Shown here piece by piece: positions 25,496 through 37,775 of a stretch of DNA of 64,000 nucleotides (its first letter is position 1; the number at the start of each line of letters is the position of its first letter). Below the pieces are notes generated by a model, which did no database searches, was not told the DNA's origin, and saw only the letters and a list, made by a program, of their open reading frames with translations. The stretch is taken from positions 1 to 64,000 of the forward strand of contig JAIESR010000013.1 of the NCBI GenBank assembly GCA_019745775.1, given 5' to 3'. Source of the DNA: Xanthobacteraceae bacterium (GTDB lineage Bacteria > Pseudomonadota > Alphaproteobacteria > Rhizobiales > Xanthobacteraceae). A program made the position numbers and the translations under genes.

Positions 25496-25591
25496 GCTGG
25501 CTGTTGCCACAGACGAGAATTCGCCAGGATCAACGACCGGGGCGAGATTCGGTTCAACTACCGAAAATCAAGCAATCGCGGACTTTCGCGC

Positions 25592-26578
25592 TCACTGCGG
25601 TTGGATGTCGAGCTCCCGCGCCAGCGCACGCCATGCCCCCTGCATCTCACGAATGACCTGGCCGGTTTCTTCCGGTGTCCCGGCGCCTTCGGTGGCCAGT
25701 CCAAACGATATCAACCGCTGCTGGATTTCCGGGCCGGTTAGGAAGGCGCCGATCTCGCGGTTCATCCGCGCGACGATGTCGGGCGGCGTGCCGGTCGGCG
25801 CGACCACGCCGAACCAACCGTCGATCACGACCCCGGGTAACGTTTCGTTGAGCGCCGGCAACTCGGGCAAACCGACAAAGCGCTTTGCGGAGGTAACCGC
25901 GAGGCGACGGACCTTGCCTGCTTGCACAACCGCCGCCGCCGCGGCGATCGAACTCATCATGACCGGATTGACCCCGCCGGCAACGTCCTGCGCCATCTGG
26001 GCAGCCGATCGGTAAGGCACTTCGATCAAGCTCAACTGGCCGCGGCGATTGAACAGTCGGGCCGCGGCCGCGGCCGCGCCAGCGGTCGTATCGAATGCAA
26101 TAGACAGCTTGCCCAGGTTGGCTTTGGCATAAGCGATCAGCTCGGGCATGGTATGTACAGGCAACGTGCTGTTGACCGAAACCATCTGCGGACCCTGGCT
26201 GCACACCGACGCGACCGGCGTGAAATCGCGCAGCGGGTCGTAGGGAAGCTGCTTGAACGACACCAGATTGATGGCCATGCCCGATGTGTTGGTGAACAGG
26301 AACGTGTAGCCGTCGGGAGCCGCGCGCGCGACCGTCTGGTGCGCGAGAATGCCGGACGCGCCGGCCATGTTCTCAACCACCACCGTCTGCCCCAGTGCGC
26401 GCGAGACGCCCTCGCTCAGCAACCGCGCCATCACGTCGGTTGCAGCACCTGGCCCGGTCGGAACCACGAGCTTGATCGGCCGGTTCGGCCAGCTCTGGGC
26501 ACGGGCATCGATAGCAAGCGCGAGCAGGCCGCTACACAAAACGGCGCAAAACATGAACGCGCGATCCAGACGCTGCAT
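25592..26578 (-). CDS. Bug-family solute-binding protein without the Cys pair
   Basis: TctC-like periplasmic receptor, 328 aa. The start ATG 26578 has GGAGA 7-8 nt upstream. It has a signal peptide (AFMFCAVLCSGLLALAIDARAQ), then SWPNRPIKLVVPTGPGAATDV and VVVENMAGASGILAHQTVA. At the place where other local receptors have ACAE-PDGYT-C it reads ARAAPDGYTFLF, so the disulfide candidate is absent. It is divergent from the UROD/MetE-fold gene 78 bp away. Ligand unknown. Confidence 0.9.
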   Translation of the reverse strand: MQRLDRAFMFCAVLCSGLLALAIDARAQSWPNRPIKLVVPTGPGAATDVMARLLSEGVSRALGQTVVVENMAGASGILAHQTVARAAPDGYTFLFTNTSGMAINLVSFKQLPYDPLRDFTPVASVCSQGPQMVSVNSTLPVHTMPELIAYAKANLGKLSIAFDTTAGAAAAAARLFNRRGQLSLIEVPYRSAAQMAQDVAGGVNPVMMSSIAAAAAVVQAGKVRRLAVTSAKRFVGLPELPALNETLPGVVIDGWFGVVAPTGTPPDIVARMNREIGAFLTGPEIQQRLISFGLATEGAGTPEETGQVIREMQGAWRALARELDIQPQ

Positions 26579-26655
26579 GACTTTTCTCCGGCGTTGTCCC
26601 TCGCCAGTGAAGTGTATTATTGGCTGCAACAGTCGCAAGCGCGGGAACGGGCACA

Positions 26656-27717
26656 ATGAGCGCAGCACTTCACCTTGTGGGCAGCATCCCCCTCGATACG
26701 CCGCAGGACGTGTTCCGAACCTTCGGCGGACCGCTCGGCAGGTACCTGTTCGCCATGCCGGACGGCGAGGTCGGGCCACGGCGGCACTGGATCAGCCGCG
26801 TGCACTACCAGGTGCTGGCCGCGCATCCCGAGCTTGAGATCGTGCAACGGCCGGCGCCCGACGAAAACGGCGTCGAGCGTCAGTTCCCCCGCAACGCCGG
26901 TGACTCTTGGCACTTCAAGGTGAAGGACGGGGTCGAGCGCGTGCGCTTCGGCGATCCCGGCTGGCGCCTCGGCTTCGCGCGCGACGCCATAAACTCGTAT
27001 TTCGTGTTCAGCGTTATGAAGGAGCGCGGGGTGCTGCCGCCGCACCTTCGCTTCCAGGTCTCGATTCCGCAGGTCAACAGCGTGCTGCCGCCACGCATCT
27101 TCCCGGACGTGCGAGACCTTGCGCGCATCCGGCCCAGCTACGAGGAGGCCCTGCGGGCCGAGATCGCCAACATCGTCGAGCACGTTCCTGCGCAAGAACT
27201 TGCGATCCAGTGGGATTGCTCGACCGAGGTCCAGGACTCCTACGGCAGCATTCCGGGATTTTCGCTCGAGGGCGCGGTCGAGCGCAACCTGGCGCAGGTG
27301 CGCAACCTCTCGCCGCACATCCCAGCCGAGGTGGCGCTTGGCTACCACTTCTGCTTCGGCACGCTCGGCGGCTGGCCGCGCTTCCAGCCCGACGACCTGG
27401 GACAGGTGGTCGAGCTTGCCAACGGTTGCATCTCTGCCTCTGGCCGGCGGGTGGATTGGGTGCACATCCCGGTGCTCGACCGCAGCGATGACGCTTTCTT
27501 CGCCCCATTGCAGAATCTCAAGGCCGGCACGACCCGCGTCTACCTCGGCGCCATCCACAATATGACGCGGTTCCCGGAGCGGATCGCTGCGGCTCGCAAG
27601 TACCTGCCGACCTTCGGTCTGGGCGCCTATTGCGGGTTCGGACGCCTGCCGCCCGCCGAACTGATGAATGTTCTGGCGGACCACCTCAAAGCCGCGGAAA
27701 TAGCGGGTTTTCGCTGA
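26656..27717 (+). CDS. UROD/MetE-fold TIM-barrel protein
   Basis: 353-aa hypothetical protein that resembles the uroporphyrinogen decarboxylase / cobalamin-independent methionine synthase superfamily: MPDGEVGPRRHWISRVHYQ near the N-terminus, then IQWDCSTEVQDSY at the strand-end position, a His/Cys-bearing segment LGYHFCFGTLGG, WVHIPVLDR, and TFGLGAYCGFGR. Cys and His residues could bind a metal, as in MetE. ATG 26656 is chosen for the family-like start. It stands alone between a receptor gene and carB, with a terminator 90 nt after its stop. A methyltransferase role is a guess. Confidence 0.55.
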   Translation: MSAALHLVGSIPLDTPQDVFRTFGGPLGRYLFAMPDGEVGPRRHWISRVHYQVLAAHPELEIVQRPAPDENGVERQFPRNAGDSWHFKVKDGVERVRFGDPGWRLGFARDAINSYFVFSVMKERGVLPPHLRFQVSIPQVNSVLPPRIFPDVRDLARIRPSYEEALRAEIANIVEHVPAQELAIQWDCSTEVQDSYGSIPGFSLEGAVERNLAQVRNLSPHIPAEVALGYHFCFGTLGGWPRFQPDDLGQVVELANGCISASGRRVDWVHIPVLDRSDDAFFAPLQNLKAGTTRVYLGAIHNMTRFPERIAAARKYLPTFGLGAYCGFGRLPPAELMNVLADHLKAAEIAGFR

Positions 27718-27806
27718 GCCACGGGTTCGAGGTCCCCTTCCCTACCCCCCGATTCTGGGCTAAAGGACGCCCGCGCGCCGGGCCCTATCGGCGCTAACCG
27801 AAGGAC

Positions 27807-27830
27807 GCGCGGCAAGCGCGCCCTTTTTTT
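27807..27830 (+). terminator. Intrinsic terminator/attenuator before carB
   Basis: A 5-bp stem, GCGCG (27807-27811) and CGCGC (27817-27821), is followed by CC and seven T (27824-27830), only 35 nt before the carB ATG. A near-repeat, AAGGACGC, appears at 27763 and 27801, with a rival GC-rich pairing partner at 27769-27784. It may end the upstream gene or attenuate carB; both are inference. Confidence 0.6.
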
Positions 27831-27864
27831 GTGCCCAGCACTGCCCCAGATACCACCGAGGCTC

Positions 27865-31314
<3,450 letters not shown>

Positions 31315-31465
31315 GAGAGTCGGGGGATCGCCCCGGGGGCCTCGTCGCCTGAAGACGGTACGAGTTTGGGACATAGTTCCGCGGTCGCGGGGTCGGAAGC
31401 AAGCTTCGGCCCGCGATCAAGATTTTGTCCGAGGCATTGTTCGGTTCGGAGGCTGAGAGAGACTG

Positions 31466-31939
31466 ATGGATAAGATCCCGATGACGGCAGCGGGCTATGC
31501 TGTGCTCGAGGACGAGCTCAAGCATCGCCAGCAAGTTGAGCGGCCGCGCATTATCCAGCAAATCACCGACGCCCGTACCCACGGCGACCTGTCGGAAAAC
31601 GCCGAATATCACGCAGCCAAGGAGATGCAGGCGCACAACGAGGGCGCCATCGCGGAGCTCGAGGACAAGCTCGCGCGCGCTGAAGTCATCGACGTCTCCA
31701 AACTGTCCGGGGATACCATCAAGTTCGGCGCCACCGTCACGCTGTTGGACGAGGATACCGAGGAGAAGAAGGTCTGGCAGATCGTGGGCGAGCCCGAGGC
31801 GGACGCCAAGAAGGGCAAGATCTCGATCACCTCGCCGCTCGCGCGCGCGCTGATCGGCAAGACCAAGGGCACCAGCGTCGAGGTGGTGACGCCGGGCGGC
31901 GCCAAGGCCTATGAGGTCAAGAAGGTCGAGTGGCGCTGA
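31466..31939 (+). CDS. greA: Transcription elongation factor GreA
   Basis: 157-aa GreA, which rescues backtracked RNA polymerase by stimulating transcript cleavage. The N-terminal coiled-coil hairpin carries the acidic tip [19 protein letters not shown] (the Asp/Glu that position Mg2+), and the C-terminal FKBP-like domain has [19 protein letters not shown] and [13 protein letters not shown]. Length is normal. It follows carB by 151 bp and ends at a strong terminator, the usual alphaproteobacterial carB-greA order. Confidence 0.97.
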   Translation: MDKIPMTAAGYAVLEDELKHRQQVERPRIIQQITDARTHGDLSENAEYHAAKEMQAHNEGAIAELEDKLARAEVIDVSKLSGDTIKFGATVTLLDEDTEEKKVWQIVGEPEADAKKGKISITSPLARALIGKTKGTSVEVVTPGGAKAYEVKKVEWR

Positions 31940-31971
31940 CGCCCGCTCGTTTCCATTTTGATATGCACGAT

Positions 31972-32001
31972 CGCCGGGCGCTGCCCGGCGGTTTTGTTTT
32001 T
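31972..32001 (+). terminator. Intrinsic terminator of greA
   Basis: A perfect 8-bp stem, CGCCGGGC (31972-31979) and GCCCGGCG (31983-31990), with a 3-nt loop, is followed by GTTTTGTTTTT. It lies 33 nt after the greA stop. Confidence 0.9.
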
Positions 32002-32031
32002 GCGTTACCCGCAACGACCTATCCGCCGCTC

Positions 32032-32095
32032 ATGCCCACGAAAGCGGGCATCCAGTCTTGTACGTTAAGGACTCTGGGTACCCGCTTGCCGGGGA
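32032..32095. repeat. Intergenic palindromic repeat (REP-like), copy 1
   Basis: ATGCCC/GGGCAT around an ACGAAAGC centre (32032-32051), followed by TCCAG-CTGGGTACCCGC, which pairs back on the first arm. The GCGAAAGC-cored palindrome recurs at 38175-38190 and a variant lies at 50402-50424, always between genes, like REP elements of Bradyrhizobiaceae genomes. Confidence 0.55.
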
Positions 32096-32115
32096 CAAAC
32101 GGGAGAGTGCCTACC

Positions 32116-33423
32116 CTACTTGATCATCCGGTCGGGGATGAAGGTCGCGATCTCCGGGAACATGATCAGGATCGCGATGCACAGCATCATCGCGAACCAG
32201 AACGGCACGATGCCGGCGAAGATCTCGCTCATTGGCACATCCGGCACCAATCCCTTGACGATGAACACGTTGATGCCGACCGGCGGATCGATCAGGCCCA
32301 TCTCCAGGACGATCACCATGACGACGCCGAACCAGATCGGGTCGTAGCCGAGCGCCTTGATGATCGGGAACACGATCGGCAGCGTCAGCACCAGCATCGA
32401 GAACCCCTCCAGGAAGGTTCCGAGCAGAATGTAGACCGCGAGGATCATGATCAGGATCACCACCCTCGGCACGTCGAGGCCGGCGAGAGACTGCGCGATA
32501 TGCTCCGGCAGGCCGGAAAGCGCCAGGAACGGGCCGAAGACGAGCGCGCCGATCAGGATCAGGAACACCAGCGCGGTGGTGTTGACCGTCTCGAGCAGGA
32601 TCTTGGAGAGGTTGCCGTTGCCGAGCGAGCGCCGCCAAAGAGCATACGCAAACGCGAGCGCCGCGCCGACCGCGGCCGCCTCGGACGGCGTGAACGCGCC
32701 CACGTAGATGCCGCCGATCGAGACCAGCACGATGAACAGCATCGGGCCGGCGCCGACCAGGCTCCGGCCACGCTCGTTCCAGGTCGCGCGTGGCCCGCGC
32801 GGGCCATATTGGGGCTTGAAGCGCATCCAGATCGCGATCGTGGCCATGAAAATTGCGGTCAGCAGCAGCCCGGGCAGGATGCCGGCCAGCAACAGCTTGC
32901 CGATCGACTGCTCGGTGAGCAGCCCGTAGATCACGAAGGCGGTGCTCGGCGGAATGAGAATTCCGAGCGTGCCGCCGGCGGCGATCACGCCGGTGGCGAG
33001 ACGGTGGCTGTAGCTGTAGCGGCGCATCTCCGGCAGGCAGACCTTGCCCATGGTGACCGCCGAGGCGACGCTCGATCCCGAAACCGCGGCAAATCCGGCG
33101 CAGCCGAGGATGGTCGCGTGCGCGAGGCCGCCGCGCACATGCCCGATCCACGAATAGGCCGCGACATAGAGCGAGCGCGCCATGCCCGACACCGAGCCGA
33201 GATTGCCCATCAGCACGAACAGCGGAATGACCGCGAAATCGTAGACCGCGGCATACTGATAGGGATAGCTGCCGAGCGCGGCGAGCGCCGCCTGCGTCCC
33301 GTTGAGCGCCGCGAAGCCGACGATGCCGACCAGCAGCATGGCGATGCCGATCGGCATGCGTAGCGCCATTAGCAGCAACAGCACGCCGATGCCGATCAGC
33401 CCAATGACATCATTGCGCGACAT
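32116..33423 (-). CDS. dctM: TRAP transporter large permease (DctM type)
   Basis: 435-aa membrane permease of a tripartite ATP-independent periplasmic transporter, with about 12 hydrophobic segments. Family signatures are IPLFVLMGNLGSVSGMAR, GSSVASAVTMGKVCLPEMRR, AAGGTLGILIPPSTAFVIYG, and near the end MGLIDPPVGINVFIVKG. It translates from ATG 33423 inside the end of the small-permease gene (14-bp overlap). It drives Na+- or H+-coupled uptake of a carboxylate handed over by the receptor encoded upstream. The gene symbol denotes type, not proven C4-dicarboxylate specificity. Confidence 0.93.
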   Translation of the reverse strand: MSRNDVIGLIGIGVLLLLMALRMPIGIAMLLVGIVGFAALNGTQAALAALGSYPYQYAAVYDFAVIPLFVLMGNLGSVSGMARSLYVAAYSWIGHVRGGLAHATILGCAGFAAVSGSSVASAVTMGKVCLPEMRRYSYSHRLATGVIAAGGTLGILIPPSTAFVIYGLLTEQSIGKLLLAGILPGLLLTAIFMATIAIWMRFKPQYGPRGPRATWNERGRSLVGAGPMLFIVLVSIGGIYVGAFTPSEAAAVGAALAFAYALWRRSLGNGNLSKILLETVNTTALVFLILIGALVFGPFLALSGLPEHIAQSLAGLDVPRVVILIMILAVYILLGTFLEGFSMLVLTLPIVFPIIKALGYDPIWFGVVMVIVLEMGLIDPPVGINVFIVKGLVPDVPMSEIFAGIVPFWFAMMLCIAILIMFPEIATFIPDRMIK

Positions 33424-33940
33424 GGTGCGAGCCCCCCTCGCCGCCTGGTGGCTTGCGCAGCATCCGAACGCACTGGATGAACAGCACGACGGCGTACATC
33501 GCCGAGCCAAGCGCGACGACGAACTGGAACGGATAATGCGGCCAGCGCATCATGTTGCTGACCCGGCTCACCGTCGACAGCGCTTCGCCGATGGTGAGCC
33601 AGGCGATCGCGAGAAACAGCACGCCGCCGATGAAGGTCAGGATGACCGGCACGAAACGCAGCCGCGGATCTTCGAGAGGCCGCTCGAGGATATCGACCGC
33701 CACATGGCCGCCAAGCCAGCCGCACCAGGCGATGCCGAGGAACACGATCACCGCCATCGCGAATTCGGTGACTTCGATCGAGCCGCTGAACGGCCGGTTG
33801 AAGATGTAGCGCAGGATGACGTCGGCGACGGTGTAGATCATCAGCGCGACGATGACCCAGCCCCCGATCAGCGCCAGCAGCCGCAGCAGTGACCCGAAGG
33901 CTCCCTGCGGGGCGTCTTCGGCTCCGGTCGATTCTTCCAA
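33410..33940 (-). CDS. dctQ: TRAP transporter small permease (DctQ type), TTG start
   Basis: 176-aa membrane protein with four hydrophobic helices (LLRLLALIGGWVIVALMIYT, EFAMAVIVFLGIAWCGWLGG, FVPVILTFIGGVLFLAIAWL, FQFVVALGSAMYAVVLFI) and the DctQ motif RYIFNRPFSGSIEVTEF. The TTG at 33940 has GGGGGA about 7 nt upstream and is the only start that keeps the first helix. It lies between the receptor and large-permease genes, overlapping the latter. Confidence 0.88.
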   Translation of the reverse strand: MEESTGAEDAPQGAFGSLLRLLALIGGWVIVALMIYTVADVILRYIFNRPFSGSIEVTEFAMAVIVFLGIAWCGWLGGHVAVDILERPLEDPRLRFVPVILTFIGGVLFLAIAWLTIGEALSTVSRVSNMMRWPHYPFQFVVALGSAMYAVVLFIQCVRMLRKPPGGEGGSHHVAQ

Positions 33941-33973
33941 GTCTTCCCCCCGTGCCCGGTCAGACCCGAAGCA

Positions 33974-34987
33974 TCAACTCAGCAGCCCATAGGCCGTGAT
34001 CAGCCCGCGCGCCGGCAGCCCCGCCTTCTCGCCGGCGGCCACCTGCTGGTCGATCAGCGGCCTGAACGCGGCCTGCCATCGTTTGCGCTCGCCGGCCGAC
34101 AGCGTGATCGTCTCACGCGTCTTGTTCGCCACGGCGATCGCCTCTTCGTTTTTCTTGTCGTAGGTTTCGGCGCCCTTGAGACTGAGCTTGAGGCCGGTCG
34201 TGTCGTCGATCGCCTTCTTGAGATCGGCGGGGAGTTTCTCGTAGCGGCCGCGATTCATGGCGACCAAGAAGGGGGAGCGCCCGAGCGGCGCGTTGAGGGT
34301 GAAGTACTTCACCACCTCGATCAGCTTGAAGTCGAGCGCCGCCGACATCGGAATCATGCTGGCGTCGATCACGCCGCGATCGAGATTGTTGTAGATCTGG
34401 TTCGCCGGCATATCGATCGGGATCGCGCCGAGCGCTTCGAGCTGCGACGACTGCGCGGCCGAGGGCGTGCGGATGCGCATGCCCTTGAGGTCTTCGAGCG
34501 TGCGGATCGGCTTGGCGCGGCTCATCAGGCTCGCCGAATCCGAATTCCACAGCATCAGGACCTTGGTGTCCTTGAAGTCGCGCGCGAGGTACTTGTCGAA
34601 CAGCTTCCAGATCTTCTTGGTGCCATCCTCGGCACTCTGGGCGGTGCCGGGCAGTTCGGTCAGCGCCATCATCGGGAAGTCGCCCGAGGTGTAGCCGGGC
34701 AACGTGAAGGTGATGTCGGAAATTCCCTGCACCACCTGCCGGTAGAGGTCGGGCGGACGGCCGCCGAGCTGCATCGCCGGAAACAGCCGGACGGTCAGCT
34801 GATTGTTGCTGAGCTTGGCGACCTCGCGCGTCCAGGGTGTGATCACGTCGGTCCAGATCACGTGCGTCGGCGGCACGAAGCTCGCGAGCTTGAGCTCCGT
34901 CTGCGCGAGCGCGCTGCGCGTCGGCAAAGCGGTGGCGGCGGTCGCTGCCAGCGACCCGGCCATGAAGGTGCGGCGAGTGGTCGTCAC
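33974..34987 (-). CDS. dctP: TRAP transporter periplasmic receptor (DctP type), Tat signal
   Basis: 337-aa solute receptor. GTG 34987 has GGGAGG 5 nt upstream, giving MTTTRRTFMAGSLAATAA, a twin-arginine signal peptide ending at RSALAQT. Mature-domain motifs are LASFVPPTHVIWTDVITPW, LEDLKGMRIRTPSAAQSSQ, which includes the ligand-contacting Arg typical of DctP receptors, and NQIYNNLDRGVIDASMIPM. It heads the dctPQM-order operon (33-bp gap to dctQ). The ligand is a carboxylate of unknown identity. Confidence 0.92.
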   Translation of the reverse strand: MTTTRRTFMAGSLAATAATALPTRSALAQTELKLASFVPPTHVIWTDVITPWTREVAKLSNNQLTVRLFPAMQLGGRPPDLYRQVVQGISDITFTLPGYTSGDFPMMALTELPGTAQSAEDGTKKIWKLFDKYLARDFKDTKVLMLWNSDSASLMSRAKPIRTLEDLKGMRIRTPSAAQSSQLEALGAIPIDMPANQIYNNLDRGVIDASMIPMSAALDFKLIEVVKYFTLNAPLGRSPFLVAMNRGRYEKLPADLKKAIDDTTGLKLSLKGAETYDKKNEEAIAVANKTRETITLSAGERKRWQAAFRPLIDQQVAAGEKAGLPARGLITAYGLLS

Positions 34988-35122
34988 ATGTTCCTCCCTG
35001 GGCATGCCGCCCATTGTTGTTGGGGGATGTTAGAGCATCACGCCGACCCAAGGAAACCACCTTTGGTCGCAGGGCGCGGCCGGTGGCCGCGTCAAGAGGT
35101 GCGTTAATTCGGCGCTGGCGCC

Positions 35123-35593
35123 CTACTCACCCTCCATCGGCACCAGGGCCGCGTCCTTGGAGGTGCGCAGCGTCAGCGAGGTCTTCACGTTGCGCACATT
35201 GGGTGCACTGGTGAGCTCGCTGACGAAGGCCTGGAAGGTCTTGAGGTCGGGCGCGACGCATTTGAGGATGAAGTCGATCTCGCCCGACAGCATCCAGCAT
35301 TCGCGCACCAGCGGCGCCTTGCGCACGAATTCCTCGAACGCCTTTAGATCGGCCTCGGCCTGGCTGGTGAGGTGGACCATGGCGAACACCGTCACTTCGT
35401 AGCCCAGCATCTTCTCGTCGAGCAGTGCGCGGTAGCCTCTGATGTAGCCGGCCTCTTCCAAAGCGCGCACCCGCCGCAGGCAGGGTGGTGCCGAAATGCC
35501 CACCCGCTGGGCGAGATCCACATTGGTCATGCGACCGTCGGCCTGCAGCTCCTTGAGGATTTTGCGGTCGATAGCGTCGAGGCGGGCGGGCAC
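35123..35593 (-). CDS. Lrp/AsnC family transcriptional regulator
   Basis: 156-aa feast/famine regulator: N-terminal helix-turn-helix (IDRKILKELQADGRMTNVD, RVGISAPPCLRRVRALEEAG) and C-terminal RAM ligand-binding domain (GYEVTVFAMVHL, SGEIDFILKCVAPDL). GTG 35593 gives the canonical LDAIDRKIL opening, with GGGGGA upstream. It is divergent from trxB, with a candidate operator between. Regulators of this type often control amino-acid metabolism; targets here are unknown. Confidence 0.92.
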   Translation of the reverse strand: MPARLDAIDRKILKELQADGRMTNVDLAQRVGISAPPCLRRVRALEEAGYIRGYRALLDEKMLGYEVTVFAMVHLTSQAEADLKAFEEFVRKAPLVRECWMLSGEIDFILKCVAPDLKTFQAFVSELTSAPNVRNVKTSLTLRTSKDAALVPMEGE

Positions 35594-35653
35594 GGCATTT
35601 CCCCCAGGGCCGGTGGCTTCCGACCAGGCGCAGATTTACCCCGCCTCCGCGCG

Positions 35654-35674
35654 CTGCGAAACATTATTGCGCAG
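35654..35674. promoter_or_regulatory. Candidate Lrp operator
   Basis: Inverted repeat CTGCG-N11-CGCAG with an AT-rich centre (aaacattattg), 60 bp upstream of the Lrp-family start and on the trxB side. Its shape is typical of autoregulatory Lrp/AsnC sites. Binding is inference. Confidence 0.4.
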
Positions 35675-35743
35675 TGCCGGTATCTCGATCCGGAAATCCG
35701 GTGGATGCGGCGAGATGGCAGTGGGCCCGCCGCTCTGCGTCTA

Positions 35744-35771
35744 TTGCATAGCTCGCCGGAAGTCCTACATT
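35744..35771 (+). promoter_or_regulatory. Candidate sigma-70 promoter of trxB
   Basis: TTGCAT (35744-35749), a 16-bp spacer, then TACATT (35766-35771), 62 nt before the trxB ATG. It is a reasonable but not consensus match. Confidence 0.4.
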
Positions 35772-35833
35772 AATAGGAACAAAGTTGCAGCCCGCCGCTG
35801 CCAACAAATCACCGTTCCAGGGACGCTATCTCT

Positions 35834-36805
35834 ATGGGTACGACGACCCAGGCGAAGGTCGTGATCATCGGCTCGGGGCCCGCCGGCTATACCGCCGCGA
35901 TCTACGCCGCCCGCGCCATGCTGGAGCCGGTCCTGATCCAGGGCATCCAGCCCGGTGGCCAGCTCACCATCACCACCGACGTCGAAAACTATCCGGGCTT
36001 CGCGGACGTCATCCAGGGCCCCTGGCTGATGGAGCAGATGCAGAAGCAGGCCGAGCATGTCGGCACCCGGATCGTCACCGACCATGTGATGAAGGTGAAT
36101 CTGAAGCAGCGGCCGTTCCGGCTGGAATGCGATTCCGGCGACGTTTATCTCGCCGATGCGTTGATCATCGCGACCGGCGCGCAGGCGCGCTGGCTCGATC
36201 TGCCGTCCGAGCAGAAGTTCAAGGGCTATGGCGTGTCCGCCTGCGCCACCTGCGACGGCTTTTTCTATCGCAACAAGGAAGTGCTGGTGATCGGCGGCGG
36301 CAACACCGCGGTCGAGGAGGCGCTGTTCCTGACCAATTTCGCCACCAAGGTCACGGTCGTACACCGGCGCGACGGCTTCCGCGCCGAGAAGATCCTGCAG
36401 GACCGCTTGTTCAAGAACCCAAAGATTTCCGTGGTCTGGGACAGCGTGCTCGACGATGTGACCGGCGACGCCAATCCGCTCAAGGTCCGTGGCGCGGTGT
36501 TGCGCAACGTCAAAACCGGCGCGCGCACCGAGGTGGCGGCCGATGGCGTGTTTATCGCCATAGGCCACACGCCGGCATCGGCCCTGTTCGAAGGCCAGGT
36601 CGATATGAAAGGCGGCGGCTACATCAAGACCGCCCCGCACTCGACCGCGACGTCGGTGTCGGGCGTATTCGCCGCCGGCGACGTCACCGACGACGTTTAT
36701 CGGCAGGCGGTGACGGCCGCCGGCCAGGGCTGCATGGCGGCCCTGGAAGCCGAAAAATTCCTCGCCGCGCATGGCGAGGCCGAGCCGCGGGTGGCGGCGG
36801 AGTAG
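35834..36805 (+). CDS. trxB: Thioredoxin-disulfide reductase
   Basis: 323-aa NADPH-dependent flavoenzyme that reduces thioredoxin. FAD-binding VVIIGSGPAGYTAAIYAARA at the N-terminus, redox-active Cys137-x2-Cys140 in SACATCDGFF, NADPH motif VLVIGGGNTAVEEALFL, and C-terminal FAD contact GVFAAGDVTDDVYRQ. Length is normal. It is divergent from the Lrp-family gene and 49 bp upstream of the VtlR/LsrB-like regulator, an order seen in other Rhizobiales. Confidence 0.96.
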   Translation: MGTTTQAKVVIIGSGPAGYTAAIYAARAMLEPVLIQGIQPGGQLTITTDVENYPGFADVIQGPWLMEQMQKQAEHVGTRIVTDHVMKVNLKQRPFRLECDSGDVYLADALIIATGAQARWLDLPSEQKFKGYGVSACATCDGFFYRNKEVLVIGGGNTAVEEALFLTNFATKVTVVHRRDGFRAEKILQDRLFKNPKISVVWDSVLDDVTGDANPLKVRGAVLRNVKTGARTEVAADGVFIAIGHTPASALFEGQVDMKGGGYIKTAPHSTATSVSGVFAAGDVTDDVYRQAVTAAGQGCMAALEAEKFLAAHGEAEPRVAAE

Positions 36806-36854
36806 GTCCCCTCCCCATTCGGGGCTCCCCGATTGGGAGTGGGAAGGCTAGACG

Positions 36855-37751
36855 ATGGATTGGGACAAGCTGAAGGTGTTTCATGCCGCCGCCGAGGCGG
36901 GAAGCTTTACGCATGCCGGCGAACAGCTTGGGCTGTCACAATCGGCGGTGTCGCGGCAGGTATCGGCGCTTGAGCAGGAACTCGGGGTTTCACTGTTCCA
37001 TCGTCACGCGCGCGGATTGATCCTCACCGAGCAGGGCGAGCTCCTGCATCGCACCGCGCACGAGGTGTTCATGAAGCTCGAGGCGGCGCGCGCCAAGCTC
37101 ACCGACACGCGCGAACGTCCGAACGGCGAGCTCAAGGTGACCACGACGCCCGGCATCGGCGTGCACTGGCTGACGCCGCGGCTCGGCGAGTTCATCGATC
37201 TCTATCCGGATATCCGCATCACCCTGCTCACCACCGAGGAGGAGCTCGACCTCGCGATGCGCGAGGCCGACGTCGCGATCCGGCTCCGGCAGCCGGTTCA
37301 GCCCGACCTGATCCAGCGCAAGCTGTTCTCGCTGCACTTTCACGCCTGCGCGTCGCCAGAATACCTCAAGCGCTTCGGCACGCCGCGCTCGGTCGACGAA
37401 CTGGACAAGCATCGCCTGGTCATCCTCGGCGGCACGGTGCCGCCCTGGCTGCAACAGACCGGCAACTGGCTGTTGACGCAGGGGCATAACGGCGGCGATC
37501 CGCGCCGCGCATGGCTCACCATCAACAACGTGCTCGGCGTGCTGCGCGCCTGCCAGCGCGGCATCGGTATCGCGATGCTGCCCGACTATCTCGTTGAAGA
37601 GAGCAGCGGGCTCGTGCAGTTGTTCGGCGAGAGCTCAAGCTCGCTCGCTTACGATTGCTATTTCGTCTACCCGGAAGAGCTCAAGTCGGTCGCGCGCGTG
37701 CAGGTGTTCCGCGACTTCCTGGTGAGCAAGGCGCAACGCTGGCATTTCTAG
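36855..37751 (+). CDS. vtlR: LysR-family regulator, VtlR/LsrB-like
   Basis: 298-aa LysR regulator: winged HTH (MDWDKLKVFHAAAEAGSFT, QLGLSQSAVSRQVSALEQE) and effector domain (LKVTTTPGIGVHWLTPRL; AWLTINNVLGVLRACQRG). Its position after trxB and before a predicted AbcR-type sRNA matches vtlR of Brucella, which flanks and activates abcR2, and lsrB of Sinorhizobium. The intergenic region before it (36813-36839) has CCCC/GGGG and CTCCC/GGGAG hairpins. The family is certain; the vtlR assignment rests on context and overall resemblance. Confidence 0.82.
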   Translation: MDWDKLKVFHAAAEAGSFTHAGEQLGLSQSAVSRQVSALEQELGVSLFHRHARGLILTEQGELLHRTAHEVFMKLEAARAKLTDTRERPNGELKVTTTPGIGVHWLTPRLGEFIDLYPDIRITLLTTEEELDLAMREADVAIRLRQPVQPDLIQRKLFSLHFHACASPEYLKRFGTPRSVDELDKHRLVILGGTVPPWLQQTGNWLLTQGHNGGDPRRAWLTINNVLGVLRACQRGIGIAMLPDYLVEESSGLVQLFGESSSSLAYDCYFVYPEELKSVARVQVFRDFLVSKAQRWHF

Positions 37752-37775
37752 CCGGCGCTCACCCACCATCCCGAC

